A stretch of DNA of 64,000 bases from Dermatemys mawii (taxonomy: Eukaryota > Chordata > Testudines > Dermatemydidae). This document shows, one piece after another, positions 12,278-22,277 of the stretch (the first letter of the stretch is position 1; every line of letters starts with the position of its first letter). The position numbers and the translations under genes are program-made. The DNA lies in assembly GCA_007922305.1 (NCBI GenBank), contig ML677335.1, forward strand, positions 20,767,933-20,831,932. Reading direction: 5' to 3'. Below the pieces are notes generated by a model. That model saw only the letters and a list, made by a program, of their open reading frames with translations, searched no databases and had not been told where the DNA came from.

Positions 12278-13556
12278 TTAATCTATATTAACTCCATAAA
12301 TGTACTCAGTTACATAGGCTTATTTAACCAGATATATACACAATATCCTGTTGGTAAAATACTTTGTATCATTAAATAATTTTAAAATTATAAGGCACAT
12401 TTCTAAATACCCTTACAATAATACACCAAGAAAATCTACTCCAAATGGGAGACAGCATCTTTTCAGAATTCCTAGTGAAAAGTATTCCTGGTATAGCAGG
12501 ACCTAACATCCTTGCAAAAGCATTACATTTGTAAGATTTTTTTAAAAAAAATCCTTAAAGCCTGGGTATGAAGCACAAGAGAATGAAACTAGTCCTTGTG
12601 TCATTTAATTTGCTCCCAAAGATAATACTTACTTTGGGCCATTTGACAGCATAATATCTGTACACAGAGTAGACACTAATGAAACTGACTTAAATGATGT
12701 ATGAAGAGAATTAGCTGGTAGCCACTAGAAACTATGGGCTTTTTAAGTTATAGCTGACAATTAATGTATATTTTTGGAGCATTATTTTCTTTCCCAGAGT
12801 GAAAGAGAGATTGCACAGCAGGGCTGGAAAGATTATGTAAACTCTGAGAGAACTAAACAGTGAAACAAAATACAAAAAAAATTTTTTTAAAAAGTAATAT
12901 GCACAGCACAGTCACCAGTGATTTTTTCAGGAATTACATAGGGTTTAATCTCTCAAATGAGAATGAGGGAAAAGGATAAGATCAAAATTTCAAACTTGGG
13001 TTCCATTCTTGCTGCTGGCTCTGGGTGGCCAAACAGATCCACCCTCATAAAGGCAGCTGCAGGATTAGCATCTTTATTGCTTACAGTCAGGGCCCCATGT
13101 TTATGAACCCTTAAGTAAGCAGTTCCAGGGGCCTAAATATCACTCTAGGAGTCTAAATTTAGGAATCTAAGTTTGAAAATGTTATTGTTTATGCTTTCAA
13201 GTCAACTCCTAAAAAATTCCTGAATGACTGTGCTTTGTTCATTTCTCCTTAATTTTAGTTTATGTGATTTAAGTGTTTTGTTACATTCCTAAACTTCTTC
13301 CAGGCTTATGTAACCTTTCCAGTCCTGCTATGCAATCTCTCTGTCACTCTGTGCAAGAAATAATGCTGCAACATCAACTGGCAGCTATAACTTAAACATT
13401 ATCAGCTAATTCTCGTATTTTCAAAGAAACAGGGCCCCCACTGATTTCAACTGCTGTTAAAACAGAATTTTACAGGAGAAAAAACCCAAAGCATATAAAG
13501 CATTTATAGTCAAGCAATAATCACTGAGCAATCACTGTAAAAGTCTGCACAAAAAA
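12278..13556. other. Unassigned AT-rich DNA
   Basis: I saw no gene or recognisable repeat up to the hairpin-bounded element that starts at 13557. Confidence 0.5.
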
Positions 13557-14731
13557 GTAAGCGGGGGAACAGCCCCGCTATTGTGGGGAACTTTTCCAGC
13601 TTCCGCACTACCCTGGTGAAATGGGCTAGTGGAAGGATCTGAGTCCTCGCTCCCACTCCCTTTACCCAGAGGCCTCCCTGCCCTTAAGCACTCCCTTTGC
13701 ACTCTTGCGTCTACCAGAGTCCTTGTAACCCCAACAAGGCTGGGCCCAGGATTCCTGGGGGGCTCAACCCCAAACCGTGCTGTGGTTACCTAGGTCAGGG
13801 GCTAGGGTGTCCCACTCCGGGGTACTCTCTCTGCACTGGGCACTTCCCTGGCCCACTGATCACTGCATACAACTTAAAAAAATAAATGCATATGATTTAA
13901 CCAGCAATTTATCTTAAAAGGAATAAGAAAGAAATGGAACAGTTAGAGAAACCACATTGCCCTGCTCTGTGGCAGGGAGCATCACACACAATGTCTCTGG
14001 AACGTCAGGGCAATTCGCAGTCTGTTCCTTGTAGGGCTCGGGTCTCCTTCTCAGCTATGCTGCAGGGATGCTGTGACTTGGACACTTCCTCTGGTGGTGG
14101 CCACACGCTCTCGGGTCCTGGGCTGCTCCAGGTCCCGTTCCACTGCTCTGCCCCAGCACGGCTGCTGCTGCTCTGTCCCCTCTGGCTCTGGCTGCTACAT
14201 CTCTGCTCCCAGGACAGCTCTGCTCTGCAGGCAGTTCCTGTGTCCCTGTCCCCAGCACTGACCTGCTTTGAGGCTGCTCTTCTGGACTCTCTGGTTCCTG
14301 CAGTGCTACTTCCAGGGCAGCTCTGCTCTCTCTGGGCTGAGCTCTGGCTATGGGGCTGCAGCTCTGCTCTCAGCACAGGGCCAGTCTCTCTGGGCTGCTT
14401 TCCTGGCCCCTCTGGATCTGGCACAGCTCTGTTCTCCAGCTCCTTGCTTCCCTGGCCCCTTGCTTCCTCCTTAGCTTGGCCCCACTATGTCTGCCCCAGA
14501 TAACTCCAGCTCACACACGGAGGAGGGGACACACACTGGTCTCCTGACTCCTTGATTAGCCTGCCCGCCCTGTCAATTAGGCTGACCTGGAGCATTGGCT
14601 TCTCACCATTGTTCCTGGAGACTGTCAGTCTCAGAGTCCTGATTGCCCATTGACCCTGCCCCTTTTGGTCCTGGGAGCTAACAATCAAAACACCCCACTG
14701 AGTGTTAGTAAGGGGATAACAGTCCCCTTAC
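13557..14731. repeat. Unclassified 1.18-kb GC-rich repeat with terminal hairpins
   Basis: The segment stands out from its AT-rich surroundings by base composition and is bounded by two similar hairpins. The left one has arms AGCGGGG (13560-13566) and CCCCGCT (13573-13579) with loop GAACAG. The right one has arms GTAAGGGGA (14708-14716) and TCCCCTTAC (14723-14731) with loop TAACAG. The loops share AACAG in the same direction, so the ends are direct, not inverted, repeats. The interior is rich in GCAGAG/CTCTGC and CCTGG words, which leaves long open frames (189 residues plus, 139 minus) with biased composition and no domain. I recognise the sequence type as recurrent in turtles but cannot place it in a class; an LTR-like element is one option. 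Confidence 0.5.
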
Positions 14732-14956
14732 AAAAAGCAGCTATTAAAATATGGGTGATTTTCTCTTATAGTGTCTTAATTCAGTGACTTTCCTGGGAAT
14801 TGAGGTTGCTGATCATCTATGAAACTTAGGATACCTATTTAGGCAGGTGGATACAGAGTTGGGACCTAACTTTTGACATCCAAGTTAGAAAGGTTTGGCT
14901 TCAGCCTCTTGCAACTATTGTTAAATGCCATGTAACTAGTTGAAACTAGTTACTAG

Positions 14957-15224
14957 ATCGGCAGATAGAGATTGATCTTTTGGGGATCGATTTATCGCAT
15001 CTCATCGTGACATCATAAATTGATCTCCAAGCACTCTCTCATCGACTCCGGAACTCCACCGTGCCAATAGGCGCAGGTGGAGTCGAGGGGGGAGCAACTC
15101 AGCGTTGTGAAGATGCCACGGTAAGTTGACCAGCATACGTCAACTTGAGCTATGCTATTTACATTGCCAAAGTTATGTATGTTATGTTGATTCCCGCCCC
15201 CCGCAACCTAGTGTAGACCACGGC
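14957..15224 (-). mobile_element. Harbinger-type MITE, family A, copy 3 (left end lost)
   Basis: This copy is in the opposite orientation to those at 1002 and 4925. It contains GGGGATCGATTTATCGCATC, then ATAAATTGATCTCCAAGC, GGTGGAGTCGAGG and the right end CCTAGTGTAGACCACGGC. The terminal repeat at the low-coordinate side is missing or unrecognisable, so the copy is truncated and no duplication can be read. It is non-coding. Confidence 0.7.
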
Positions 15225-17483
15225 TTTGAGAAATAGTCTGGAGTGGGTTGAGAGTAACATCACTCAAACTGGTGAATGTGATAGTGACCGTTCATTTAAG
15301 ATAGCTTTAAGTAGCCCCCACACTTAAAACAAAGGCTTATGAGAGTCTGTCTATGAATTTGAGCTTCTGGCAGAATACTCTGTTGGGTAGTATGTGTATG
15401 GGCAGGCACACACGAGCTAAAGAATCACAGAAGCAAACAAAAAAGGAAGCTCCTCAAGACACAGCCTGGAAGCATGGTGGGTGGCCCTGGGAGAAGTCCA
15501 AAGCGAGGTTTGGGCCAAGTGCTGGCTGAAAGAGGCTTGGACTTGTGAACAAAGACACTGTCTCCTGTTTGATTCCTCCTATATTCCAGGAAACAGGACT
15601 TTGCTTATTTACAAATAATATGCAAAAAAGAATCAAAGAAATATCTGAGTCTCATCAAATTCACCTCCCAAGTAGAATGACCTATATTTTTGGCTAGCCA
15701 CTCAGGTCAAAAGGGGTAACCATTGTAATCACATCATTCATCTGTTTGAAACTAAATGACTGAAAAGTTGAAAATGGATTTTGTGAATGACGCAAAATCA
15801 GATTATAAGCAGTAGCATAGATTTTTAAAGCGATTATCATTTTATTGTACTTTTAGTGTAATATTTGCCCCTGGACTCTCTCACTTTGGATGTTGGTTGG
15901 CTTATAGTAGGTTACAGATATGAATGGTGAGTTTTATTAAACAGGGAAGAAAAATTAGCTTGTAGTAAGTATAAAGAAAATATGGAACCTTAATATCACT
16001 ATTTTTTAATTTCATGCTATTAAAAACGACAGCTACTGCACTTTAATTATGCCAAAGTCAATAAAAGGTAATTTAAGAATTGCTGAATGGTGGAATTAAC
16101 ACGATAGGTTAGGAATATAAGAGAGAAGATGCTATTGAAATGAATAAGAGAAAATCACACCTACTCTATTAACAATTTTTTTACCTGATTTTAATAGTGA
16201 TTTCTGAATAACTATTATTTGAATATAAATGTAAAATATGTATTTGGGGTATTTTTTCATTCTAAAACAGCAATGAGAATGATGGTTTAATGTCTTAAAT
16301 GTCTTTACTTCCACTTTAAAATGAATTTTAAAAAATATGCAGAGGGCTGGGAAACTGAATGTATTCCTAGAACCATAATTGTCCCTCTCCAGTGTACCTG
16401 TAAGTATTGTAATTATGCACTACAAACAGCACTATAGTTATCAGTCTTGGATCAAACATTGAATGGACATAGTTTCTAATCTACCTCTCGGGGTTACTGA
16501 GATGAACTCTACAAGGACATGCTAAATTTTTACTGAAGTCAATGAGTTGCTCATGAAACAGTTACATAATAGATATTATTTATAGAAAGTATCTGGGGAA
16601 TAATTTCAATCATGACTATATTCAATAAAGTGGTAAGTTGTTCATGGAAAACTTTGAACAGAAAAAGAGACAAAATACTTCAAAGAAATTATTCATTACA
16701 AATAATTCATCCACTTTAGTAATCATAAAAAGGAAAGTAACAGCAATTAAATTAAATGCTGTTTCAATAGATTAATTACAATAAATGATTCTGAAGGTTT
16801 TGGTGAACACATTACTTCTATTACAACATATTAGAACAAAAAATGTATTCTCCATTTTTGCAAGTATTTAAATGTTCATACCTAATAAAAAGGATCTAAT
16901 TTGATTACTCTGATAAACATAATCTCTGCAAAACAGCTGTAAGTAAATTCTTGGGGATAGATGAGTTCCAGAGAAACCTGACAAGAGAAAAACAGACGGC
17001 AATGTACAGAAGTCTATTTTTAAAAATTCTGTTGTAAGTAATGCACTTAGAAAGCTGCAATCTGTGAGCAGCATATTTATGGCTTATTCTTGAAAACTGG
17101 AAGTTATGTGAACAATGATTATTTTAAAGAATTAATGAATTCTTTAAAACTGCAGCTATATTCTTTAACCAGTTTAAAAAATGGCTTTTAGACCACATTC
17201 TTGACACAATATTTGTCCTTCTCAAAAATAATTAGAAAAGATTACAACTGTCTATATTTCCTGGAGTGGACTACTGATATGTTATATCTACCCGCTTTTA
17301 ATAAAACCCACTGAGGCAATGTATGCTCACCCTTATCTAAAAATAAACTGACTCAATACAACTAAAGATATTAGAATGTGGCCCTTACTATTTCATTTAC
17401 ATGAGTTGTGAGTCCTGGTAGCTATATTTTTCCATTAGTGGCAAGAGACTTAGTTTTAACCTTTGCTGAACTATAAATGTATC
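15225..17483. other. Unassigned AT-rich DNA
   Basis: I saw no repeat family or exon. The minus-strand frames of about 60 residues are chance frames. Stretches such as 16700-16860 are rich in TAATTA-type words, which is only weak grounds for a regulatory role. Confidence 0.5.
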
Positions 17484-17645
17484 AAGAATCAGAGAGGTAG
17501 CCATGCTAGTCTGGAATTGCAGAAGCGAAAAAGAGTCCTGTGGCACTTAAAGACTAACAAAAGTATTGAAGCATAAGCTTTCATGGGCTAGTACCCACTT
17601 CGTCGGATGCATGCAGAGGAAGTATCCAGAGGCAAGTATAAATAA
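17484..17645 (+). mobile_element. Turtle tRNA-type SINE, plus strand
   Basis: Near-complete copy. The tRNA-like head reads AGAGAGGTAGCCATGCTAGTC (box A region). Then come AGAGTCCTGTGGCACTTAAAG, ACTAACAAAAGTATTGAAGC, ATAAGCTTTCATGGGCTAG and CCCACTTCGTCGGATGCATG. This is the layout of the cryptodiran turtle Cry/PolIII SINE, transcribed by RNA polymerase III and mobilised by a partner LINE. The 3-prime boundary is uncertain by tens of bases. Confidence 0.9.
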
Positions 17646-18055
17646 ATGCATTCTAATTGTATAAATTTATTATACATTCTTATATACTGTATCATTGTGG
17701 GAAAAGCAAAATATAGAGAGGGGAAAACAGGAAGTTATCTGTTTATTTTTTTCATCAATAAGTGGAAAAAAGAGCATTAGTTTTACATCAATATAGCCAT
17801 CATGACAATATTGGGTTTCAACAACTGTCAGAACTTGGTATAGCTCATTATCACTTTATATTTTTCTGTCAAAAAATAACTCCAGTGAACCAAGTCAAAT
17901 TTGCATTAAGGGCCCTCAGAGGGCACCTGGCCAGTGGAACAGATGTGACTCCACAGTCAACTATATACAGTTGAGAGAACATCCCCTGTGCAGCACAAGA
18001 AGTGACAGGAGGCAAGGCATGGGAAAAACTGAAAACCAGTCACTATCTGAATCTT
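17646..18055. other. Unassigned DNA
   Basis: I saw no assignable feature. The 70-residue frame at 17762-17974 has no domain. Confidence 0.5.
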
Positions 18056-18059
18056 ACCA

Positions 18060-18192
18060 TTGGTGCTAAAACTAGGGTTCCTGGGGGAGCTGCCGCATCT
18101 CCTGGCTTCAAGTGGTTTCGACTACATACAGGGTTTACCGTTTGGTTCAGTGGCTCTCAGCATCTCCACTATACAAATTATTCCAGCACGCC
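18060..18192. mobile_element. Small palindromic MITE (GGTGCTGGAAC type)
   Basis: The left end TGGTGCTAAAACTAGGG and the reversed right end GCGTGCTGGAATAATTTG are similar. The middle reads GGCTTCAAGTGGTTTCGAC and GGTTCAGTGGCTCTCAGCA. I recognise it as a common short turtle repeat whose ends read GGTGCTGGAAC. The two overlapping open frames here (100 and 62 residues) are incidental. Confidence 0.5.
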
Positions 18193-18558
18193 AGACTCCT
18201 GCTACCTTTTCCTTGGGACACAGCATTGGGAGATCAAAGGGCTACTGAGCATCAGCCCAACCCACCTACCTGAATTGGGCACTAGGCAGAAGTTTTGCCT
18301 CTAAAATGTAAATACATAAATCTACAGCAGAAATAGAACACGTGCCCATCCATCCTGCCTCTTTATGTCCAAAACATAATTGAATCTGTCACTCAACATT
18401 CAAAATAACGCTCACTCAAATCCATTCAAAAGGTTATAAAGAACAAGGAAAGAATAAAAAATCTTGTTTTACATGTAGTATCTCTGTCTTGAAGGGTTCA
18501 GATGTTTTCTTGGTAGTCACAGACTAAGAACAAATGACAGACTCTTCTCCTAATGACA
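18193..18558. other. Unassigned DNA
   Basis: I saw no assignable feature before the SINE that starts at 18559. Confidence 0.5.
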
Positions 18559-18625
18559 GGTTTAAGATTAGCAGCCGTATTAGTCTGTATCCGTAAACAA
18601 AACGAGGAATACTTGTAGCAACTTA
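18559..18625 (+). mobile_element. Turtle SINE, left part of a copy split by a Harbinger element
   Basis: This reads AAGATTAGCAGCCGTATTAG, then TCTGTATCCG and AACGAGGAATACTTGTAGCA, and stops at TTA (18623-18625). The SINE resumes after the inserted element at 19351 with TTAGAGACTAACC, so both halves join into one SINE with TTA duplicated. The head retains the tRNA-like box A region. Confidence 0.9.
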
Positions 18626-19350
18626 GGGTAGGTCTTCACTACAGACTTAGGTCGATTACCTTGCAGTTTTTCAAAGCAGACTTTATAACGTTGATTTTGT
18701 GCGTCCCCACAAAACACAGCAAGTCGGCAGCATTCCTCCACAGTACTGTGGAAAACGTCGACATAGGGAGTGGTGCACTGTGGGTAGCTATGCCACAGTT
18801 CCCGGAGTCCCCAGCAGGCACCATTTGGAGCGATGCACTGTGGGTAGCTTTCTCCGTTCCCTAACCCCCCACCCTGCCACTCCCACCATGAAAGCAACTG
18901 CAAATGTTCCCAGGGCTTTTCCTGTCTTCAAAGTTCTGAAAGTTCCCGGGGCTTTTCCTGCAAATGTCTGCAAAGTTCTGAAAGTTCCTGTCTGCAAATG
19001 TTCCCAGGGCTTTTCCTGCAAATGTTCCCAGGACTTTTCCTGTCTGAAAATATTCCCGGGGCTTTTCCTGTCTACCTGGCCAGAGCAGCGAGTTGAGAGT
19101 GCTGTCCAGAGCAGTCACAATGGAGCACTGTGGGACAGCTCCCAGAGGCCAATAAAGTCTACATGCATCCTCACTAAGACACAGTCGACCCAGAGAGGTC
19201 GATTTCAGCGCTACTCCTCTCATCAGGGAGGAGTACAGAAATCGATTCTAAGGGCCCTTTAAATCAACGGAAATGGCTGCCATGTGAGGACAGGTTTAGG
19301 TTGACTTAACGGTACTAAAGTCGACCTTAAGTCGTAGTATAGACCAGGCC
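18626..19350. mobile_element. Harbinger non-autonomous element inserted in a SINE
   Basis: This is a 725-bp element with left end GGGTAGGTCTTCACTACAG and reversed right end GGCCTGGTCTATACTACG. It is flanked by a perfect TTA duplication (18623-18625 and 19351-19353), the classic PIF/Harbinger target. Internal blocks match the relict autonomous element at 55846: GTGGTGCACTGTGGGTAGCT resembles 55990-56015, and the TTCCCAGGGCTTTTCCTG block with the later GAGCACTGTGGGACAGCTCC resembles 59245-59350. It is therefore probably an internally deleted derivative. The open frames on both strands (107-187 residues) follow the internal tandem repeats and are not genes. Confidence 0.88.
18901..19074. repeat. 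Minisatellite-like tandem repeat inside the Harbinger derivative
   Basis: Five near-copies of GTTCCCAGGGCTTTTCCTG lie here, separated by variable CAAATGT or CTGAAAGT spacers. The relict autonomous element has only one recognisable unit, at about 59250-59268. The repeats explain why several overlapping frames stay open in this element. Confidence 0.75.
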
Positions 19351-19417
19351 TTAGAGACTAACCAATTTATTTCAGCATAAGCTTTTGTGGGCTATAGCCC
19401 ACTTCATCGGATGCATA
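19351..19417 (+). mobile_element. Turtle SINE, right part of the split copy
   Basis: This continues the SINE interrupted at 18625: TTAGAGACTAACCAATTTAT, TTCAGCATAAGCTTTTGTGG and GCTATAGCCCACTTCATCGG, then ATGCATAG. It runs into the hairpin at 19418-19452. Confidence 0.9.
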
Positions 19418-19452
19418 GAATGGCTTATTTCAACCAATAAAATAAGCCATTC
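19418..19452. repeat. Perfect 13-bp hairpin between two opposed SINE copies
   Basis: The arms GAATGGCTTATTT (19418-19430) and AAATAAGCCATTC (19440-19452) are exact reverse complements around a 9-nt loop. It sits precisely between the plus-strand SINE and the minus-strand SINE fragment. Confidence 0.9.
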
Positions 19453-19513
19453 AGCTTATGCTGAAATAAATTGGTTAGTCTCTAAGGTGCCACAAGTATT
19501 CCTCGTTTTGTTC
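19453..19513 (-). mobile_element. Inverted turtle SINE fragment
   Basis: The plus strand reads AGCTTATGCTGAAATAAATT, GGTTAGTCTCTAAGGTGCCA and CAAGTATTCCTCGTTTTGTT, the reverse complement of the middle of the SINE at 18596-18625 plus 19354-19382. By eye only two differences appear over about 60 positions. It lacks the head and tail. Confidence 0.88.
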
Positions 19514-19789
19514 TCCTAATGAGTAATTACCTGGCATGGATTCACTGGATATTAAATCTGATAAATGTTCACCTCATTTAAAGTTTGTGAAGAAATAAGT
19601 ACCACGTACAAAGCAAACGAGAACATTAAAATCTATGAGATGATTGTCTCAGTAAAAAAACAGAAACAAACAAAACAAATGCCAAGATTCTAAATTTGCC
19701 TACACCTTACTCCTGCAGTGATCTACCGCAAGAAAACATAGGGAACATAACAAAAATTAGAACATGGCCATAACATTATAAGGCTTGGG

Positions 19790-19880
19790 AGGTTGGTGTT
19801 GTTAGGTGTTTGTACAGTTCTAGAACAATACATGATCTCTGACTGAGGTCCTGAGATGCATAATAATATTAATTCAAAGA
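19790..19880 (+). mobile_element. MIR 3-prime fragment
   Basis: The block GTGTTTGTACAGTTCTAGAAC, then AATACATGATCTCTGACTGAG, GTCCTGAGATGCATAATAAT corresponds to the distal part of the MIR version recognised at 7083. It is short and diverged. Confidence 0.5.
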
Positions 19881-20079
19881 AAACGTAGGATTAAAAGGAG
19901 AATGTGTGTGGGGATCACATCTATTCAGAAAATCTTGGACAGAATTAAAAATATTTGAGGTGTTCCAAAACCAAAATAATATAAATTATTGAAAAGTATA
20001 AGAATAGAATATGCAAACTATGCATATTATCTCCAGACTTAGAGTTATGTGCACAGTTAGAAATGATTAATTCTGTCTA

Positions 20080-20330
20080 GACACCCTCAGTGGGCCCCTG
20101 CCAGCTGACTCAGGCTTTCATGGCTTGGGCTAAAAGTCCGTTTACCTGTGGTGTAGACGTTTAAGCTCGGGCTTCAGGCAAAGCTCTGGCAACTTCGTGC
20201 CTCGGAGGATCCTACAGAACAGGCTCCAGCCTGAACCTGAACATCTACACTGCAATTAAACAGCTCCTTAGCCCAGGCTTGAGTCAGCTGGCATGGACCA
20301 GCCATGGGTTTTTAATTAGGTTTACCACCT
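20080..20330. mobile_element. Decayed MITE (CTACACTGCAATTAAACAGC type)
   Basis: Diagnostic words are GGTGTAGACGTTTAAGCTCG and CTACACTGCAATTAAACAGC, then GAGTCAGCTGGCATGGACCA. I recognise these as the inner and outer parts of a turtle/bird miniature element that ends in GTGTAGAC. The ends are too decayed to fix boundaries or a duplication. Confidence 0.4.
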
Positions 20331-21976
20331 TCGAAATGCAAAAAGCCCAGTTCCCACTCCTCCCTGCAAGGCAGGCCCACCACAACCACAATCCCCAACC
20401 ACAAGGCAACTCTGCAGCCTCCCCCCCACACACTATAGTATCTATATAAATAACACATATAGATAAACTTGGTAACCCTCTCTTGCACACATGTTGGTGG
20501 GCAGACTGTTGCAGTATTTTCAACAGTTTTGATCTGTAATCACTTAAGGTGCAGAAGTGGGAACACTGCAGCATTTTTAGCTGGACACAGAAACTTTTAA
20601 CATTAGGTATCCCAGTGTATTGTGTAATGCAAATCCTTAGACTCACCGTAAAAAAAAGAAACCCTGACATATTAAATTATTAAGATCAAAAGTTCAAATC
20701 AGCCTGCCTGCTTCCAATAGTTAGCCCAAGGTCATAGTTCCTGGAAGTTCCTACATGAGAATCATAAAAGATTGCAACAAGAGCCTGGACATTCCAGCAG
20801 ATCCAACCCCGCTTAGCACAAAAGTTCAAGTGACAAAATCCATGGGAAAAAACACTGATCTCAATCTCAGCTGAGACACCCACCCCAAAAATTGTCCCAC
20901 TCTGGGAATTCTAACCCCTGATGTTGGAGTGGGGGGAACCAAATCTGTAATCCTGTATGTGTGTGTGTGCGAGGGGGAGGAATAGTAATTTAATTTTCCA
21001 CCCATTAACAAAAATCTGCACTTGTATTGCATAGAGTCTGTACTCATCTATATCTTTAGCTCTGTCTTCTAAGGAGACTTGTGGGACTTGGACTGTGCTC
21101 AGTGCAGACAAAGGTCATGGAGGCTAAAGCCCCCATTAAGTTGGCGGAAACACTCCTGGTGATCACACGCACCAACAACAGAAGGAGGGCACTGTGAACA
21201 TGAACCACCACAGTAACCACCTAAAAGAGGTCAACTTAAGTTTAAAGTGTTGACATTCCTTAAAACATTCTCAGTACAGTTGGCACATAACGCTGTGGAG
21301 GTGGAGAATACTGAGGACACATGAGAAGTTGGAAGATTTTAGAAACCAGCCTCCTAAAGGTCTAAGCATAAACAAATGGCAATTTTTCAGAGGCATATCC
21401 TTGTTCCCGTGGCTATCCCCCTCACAAATCGTAAGTTCCTACTTCAAAGGACTGAGATGCTAGTGGTCCTCAAAATGCTTGTAAGAATCTTGAACATTGG
21501 CAAAACAACGCATATCCCCCAACCTTGTTCTTAGAAACAAATGAACAGGGTTTTTTTTGAAACTTACAAAACAAAAATTTACCCTGAGGCTGACACCCAA
21601 CATCAAAAATGTCAGTCTGAATGGTTAGAGTCTGGCAAAGCTACATGTAAATGAAAAAAAGAGGCTTACAGCAGGAAATGTTAGGCAACCTTAATTACTA
21701 GTGTTGCTGTCAGCTGCATGAAAAAGTAAGCTCACCGTAGACAAGGAACAGGGGAAACACAGGTGGACAGAGAAGGTGCATAACATGTAGAAAGACTTTT
21801 TGGAAACAGCGTCTAAAGGAACAAAAGAATGAATATTCCAAAAGATGAACAAGCAAAATAACCAACGAATAAACAAAACTCCCCTAAAAACAAAAGCCTT
21901 AACCCCCATTGAGACTTACAGTAGAAAAACACATCATATACATCTACAAAGGGTTGTAGTGAGGAGCTTGTCTCAC
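20331..21976. other. Unassigned DNA with a short GT run
   Basis: I saw no gene. A GT dinucleotide run of about 15 bases lies near 20955-20970. The 128-residue minus frame at 20284-20670 has no recognisable domain and partly overlaps the decayed MITE. Confidence 0.5.
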
Positions 21977-21979
21977 TAA

Positions 21980-22277
21980 GAGCTTGTCTTCACTGGCACT
22001 TTATAGTGCTGCAACTTTCTATCATTGTGGGGGGTGAAAAAACACCCCCACCCCCACCCCCCCGCGGAGGGCAGCAAGTTTCAGTGCTATAAAGTGCCAG
22101 TGTAAACTGTGCACCAGCATTGGGAGCATGCTCCCAGCACTGGTAGCTACACCTCTCATGAAAGTGGATTTTTTAGCGCACTGGAATTGCTCTCTCTCAG
22201 CGCTCTGCCGTGACTACACAAGCCATGTTACAGTGCTGCCGCAGCAGTGCTTTAGCATTGCCGGAGTAGATTAGCCC
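21980..22277. mobile_element. Harbinger-like MITE with GTCTTCACT end
   Basis: The left end GAGCTTGTCTTCACTGGC and the reversed right end GGGCTAATCTACTCCGGC form an imperfect inverted repeat. The interior holds ACTTTATAGTGCTGC and CAGTGCTATAAAGTGCCAGT (inverted halves) and a homopolymeric CACCCCCACCCCC tract. Its core word TATAAAGTGCCAGTGTAA also occurs at the right end of the element at 51602-52263, so the two are related. It is non-coding. Confidence 0.6.

Noticed and set aside
13934..14503. 189-residue open frame on the plus strand, the longest in the window, with a shadow of 139 residues on minus
   Set aside because: It lies wholly inside the GC-rich hairpin-bounded repeat, is composed of repeated Leu/Ser/Cys/Trp stretches from CTCTGC and CCTGG words, stays open in several registers and shows no domain.
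18699..19262. 187-residue open frame on the plus strand
   Set aside because: It runs through the tandem repeats of the Harbinger derivative; repeated FPVFKV/KVPGAFP-like segments mirror the DNA repeats, not a protein family.
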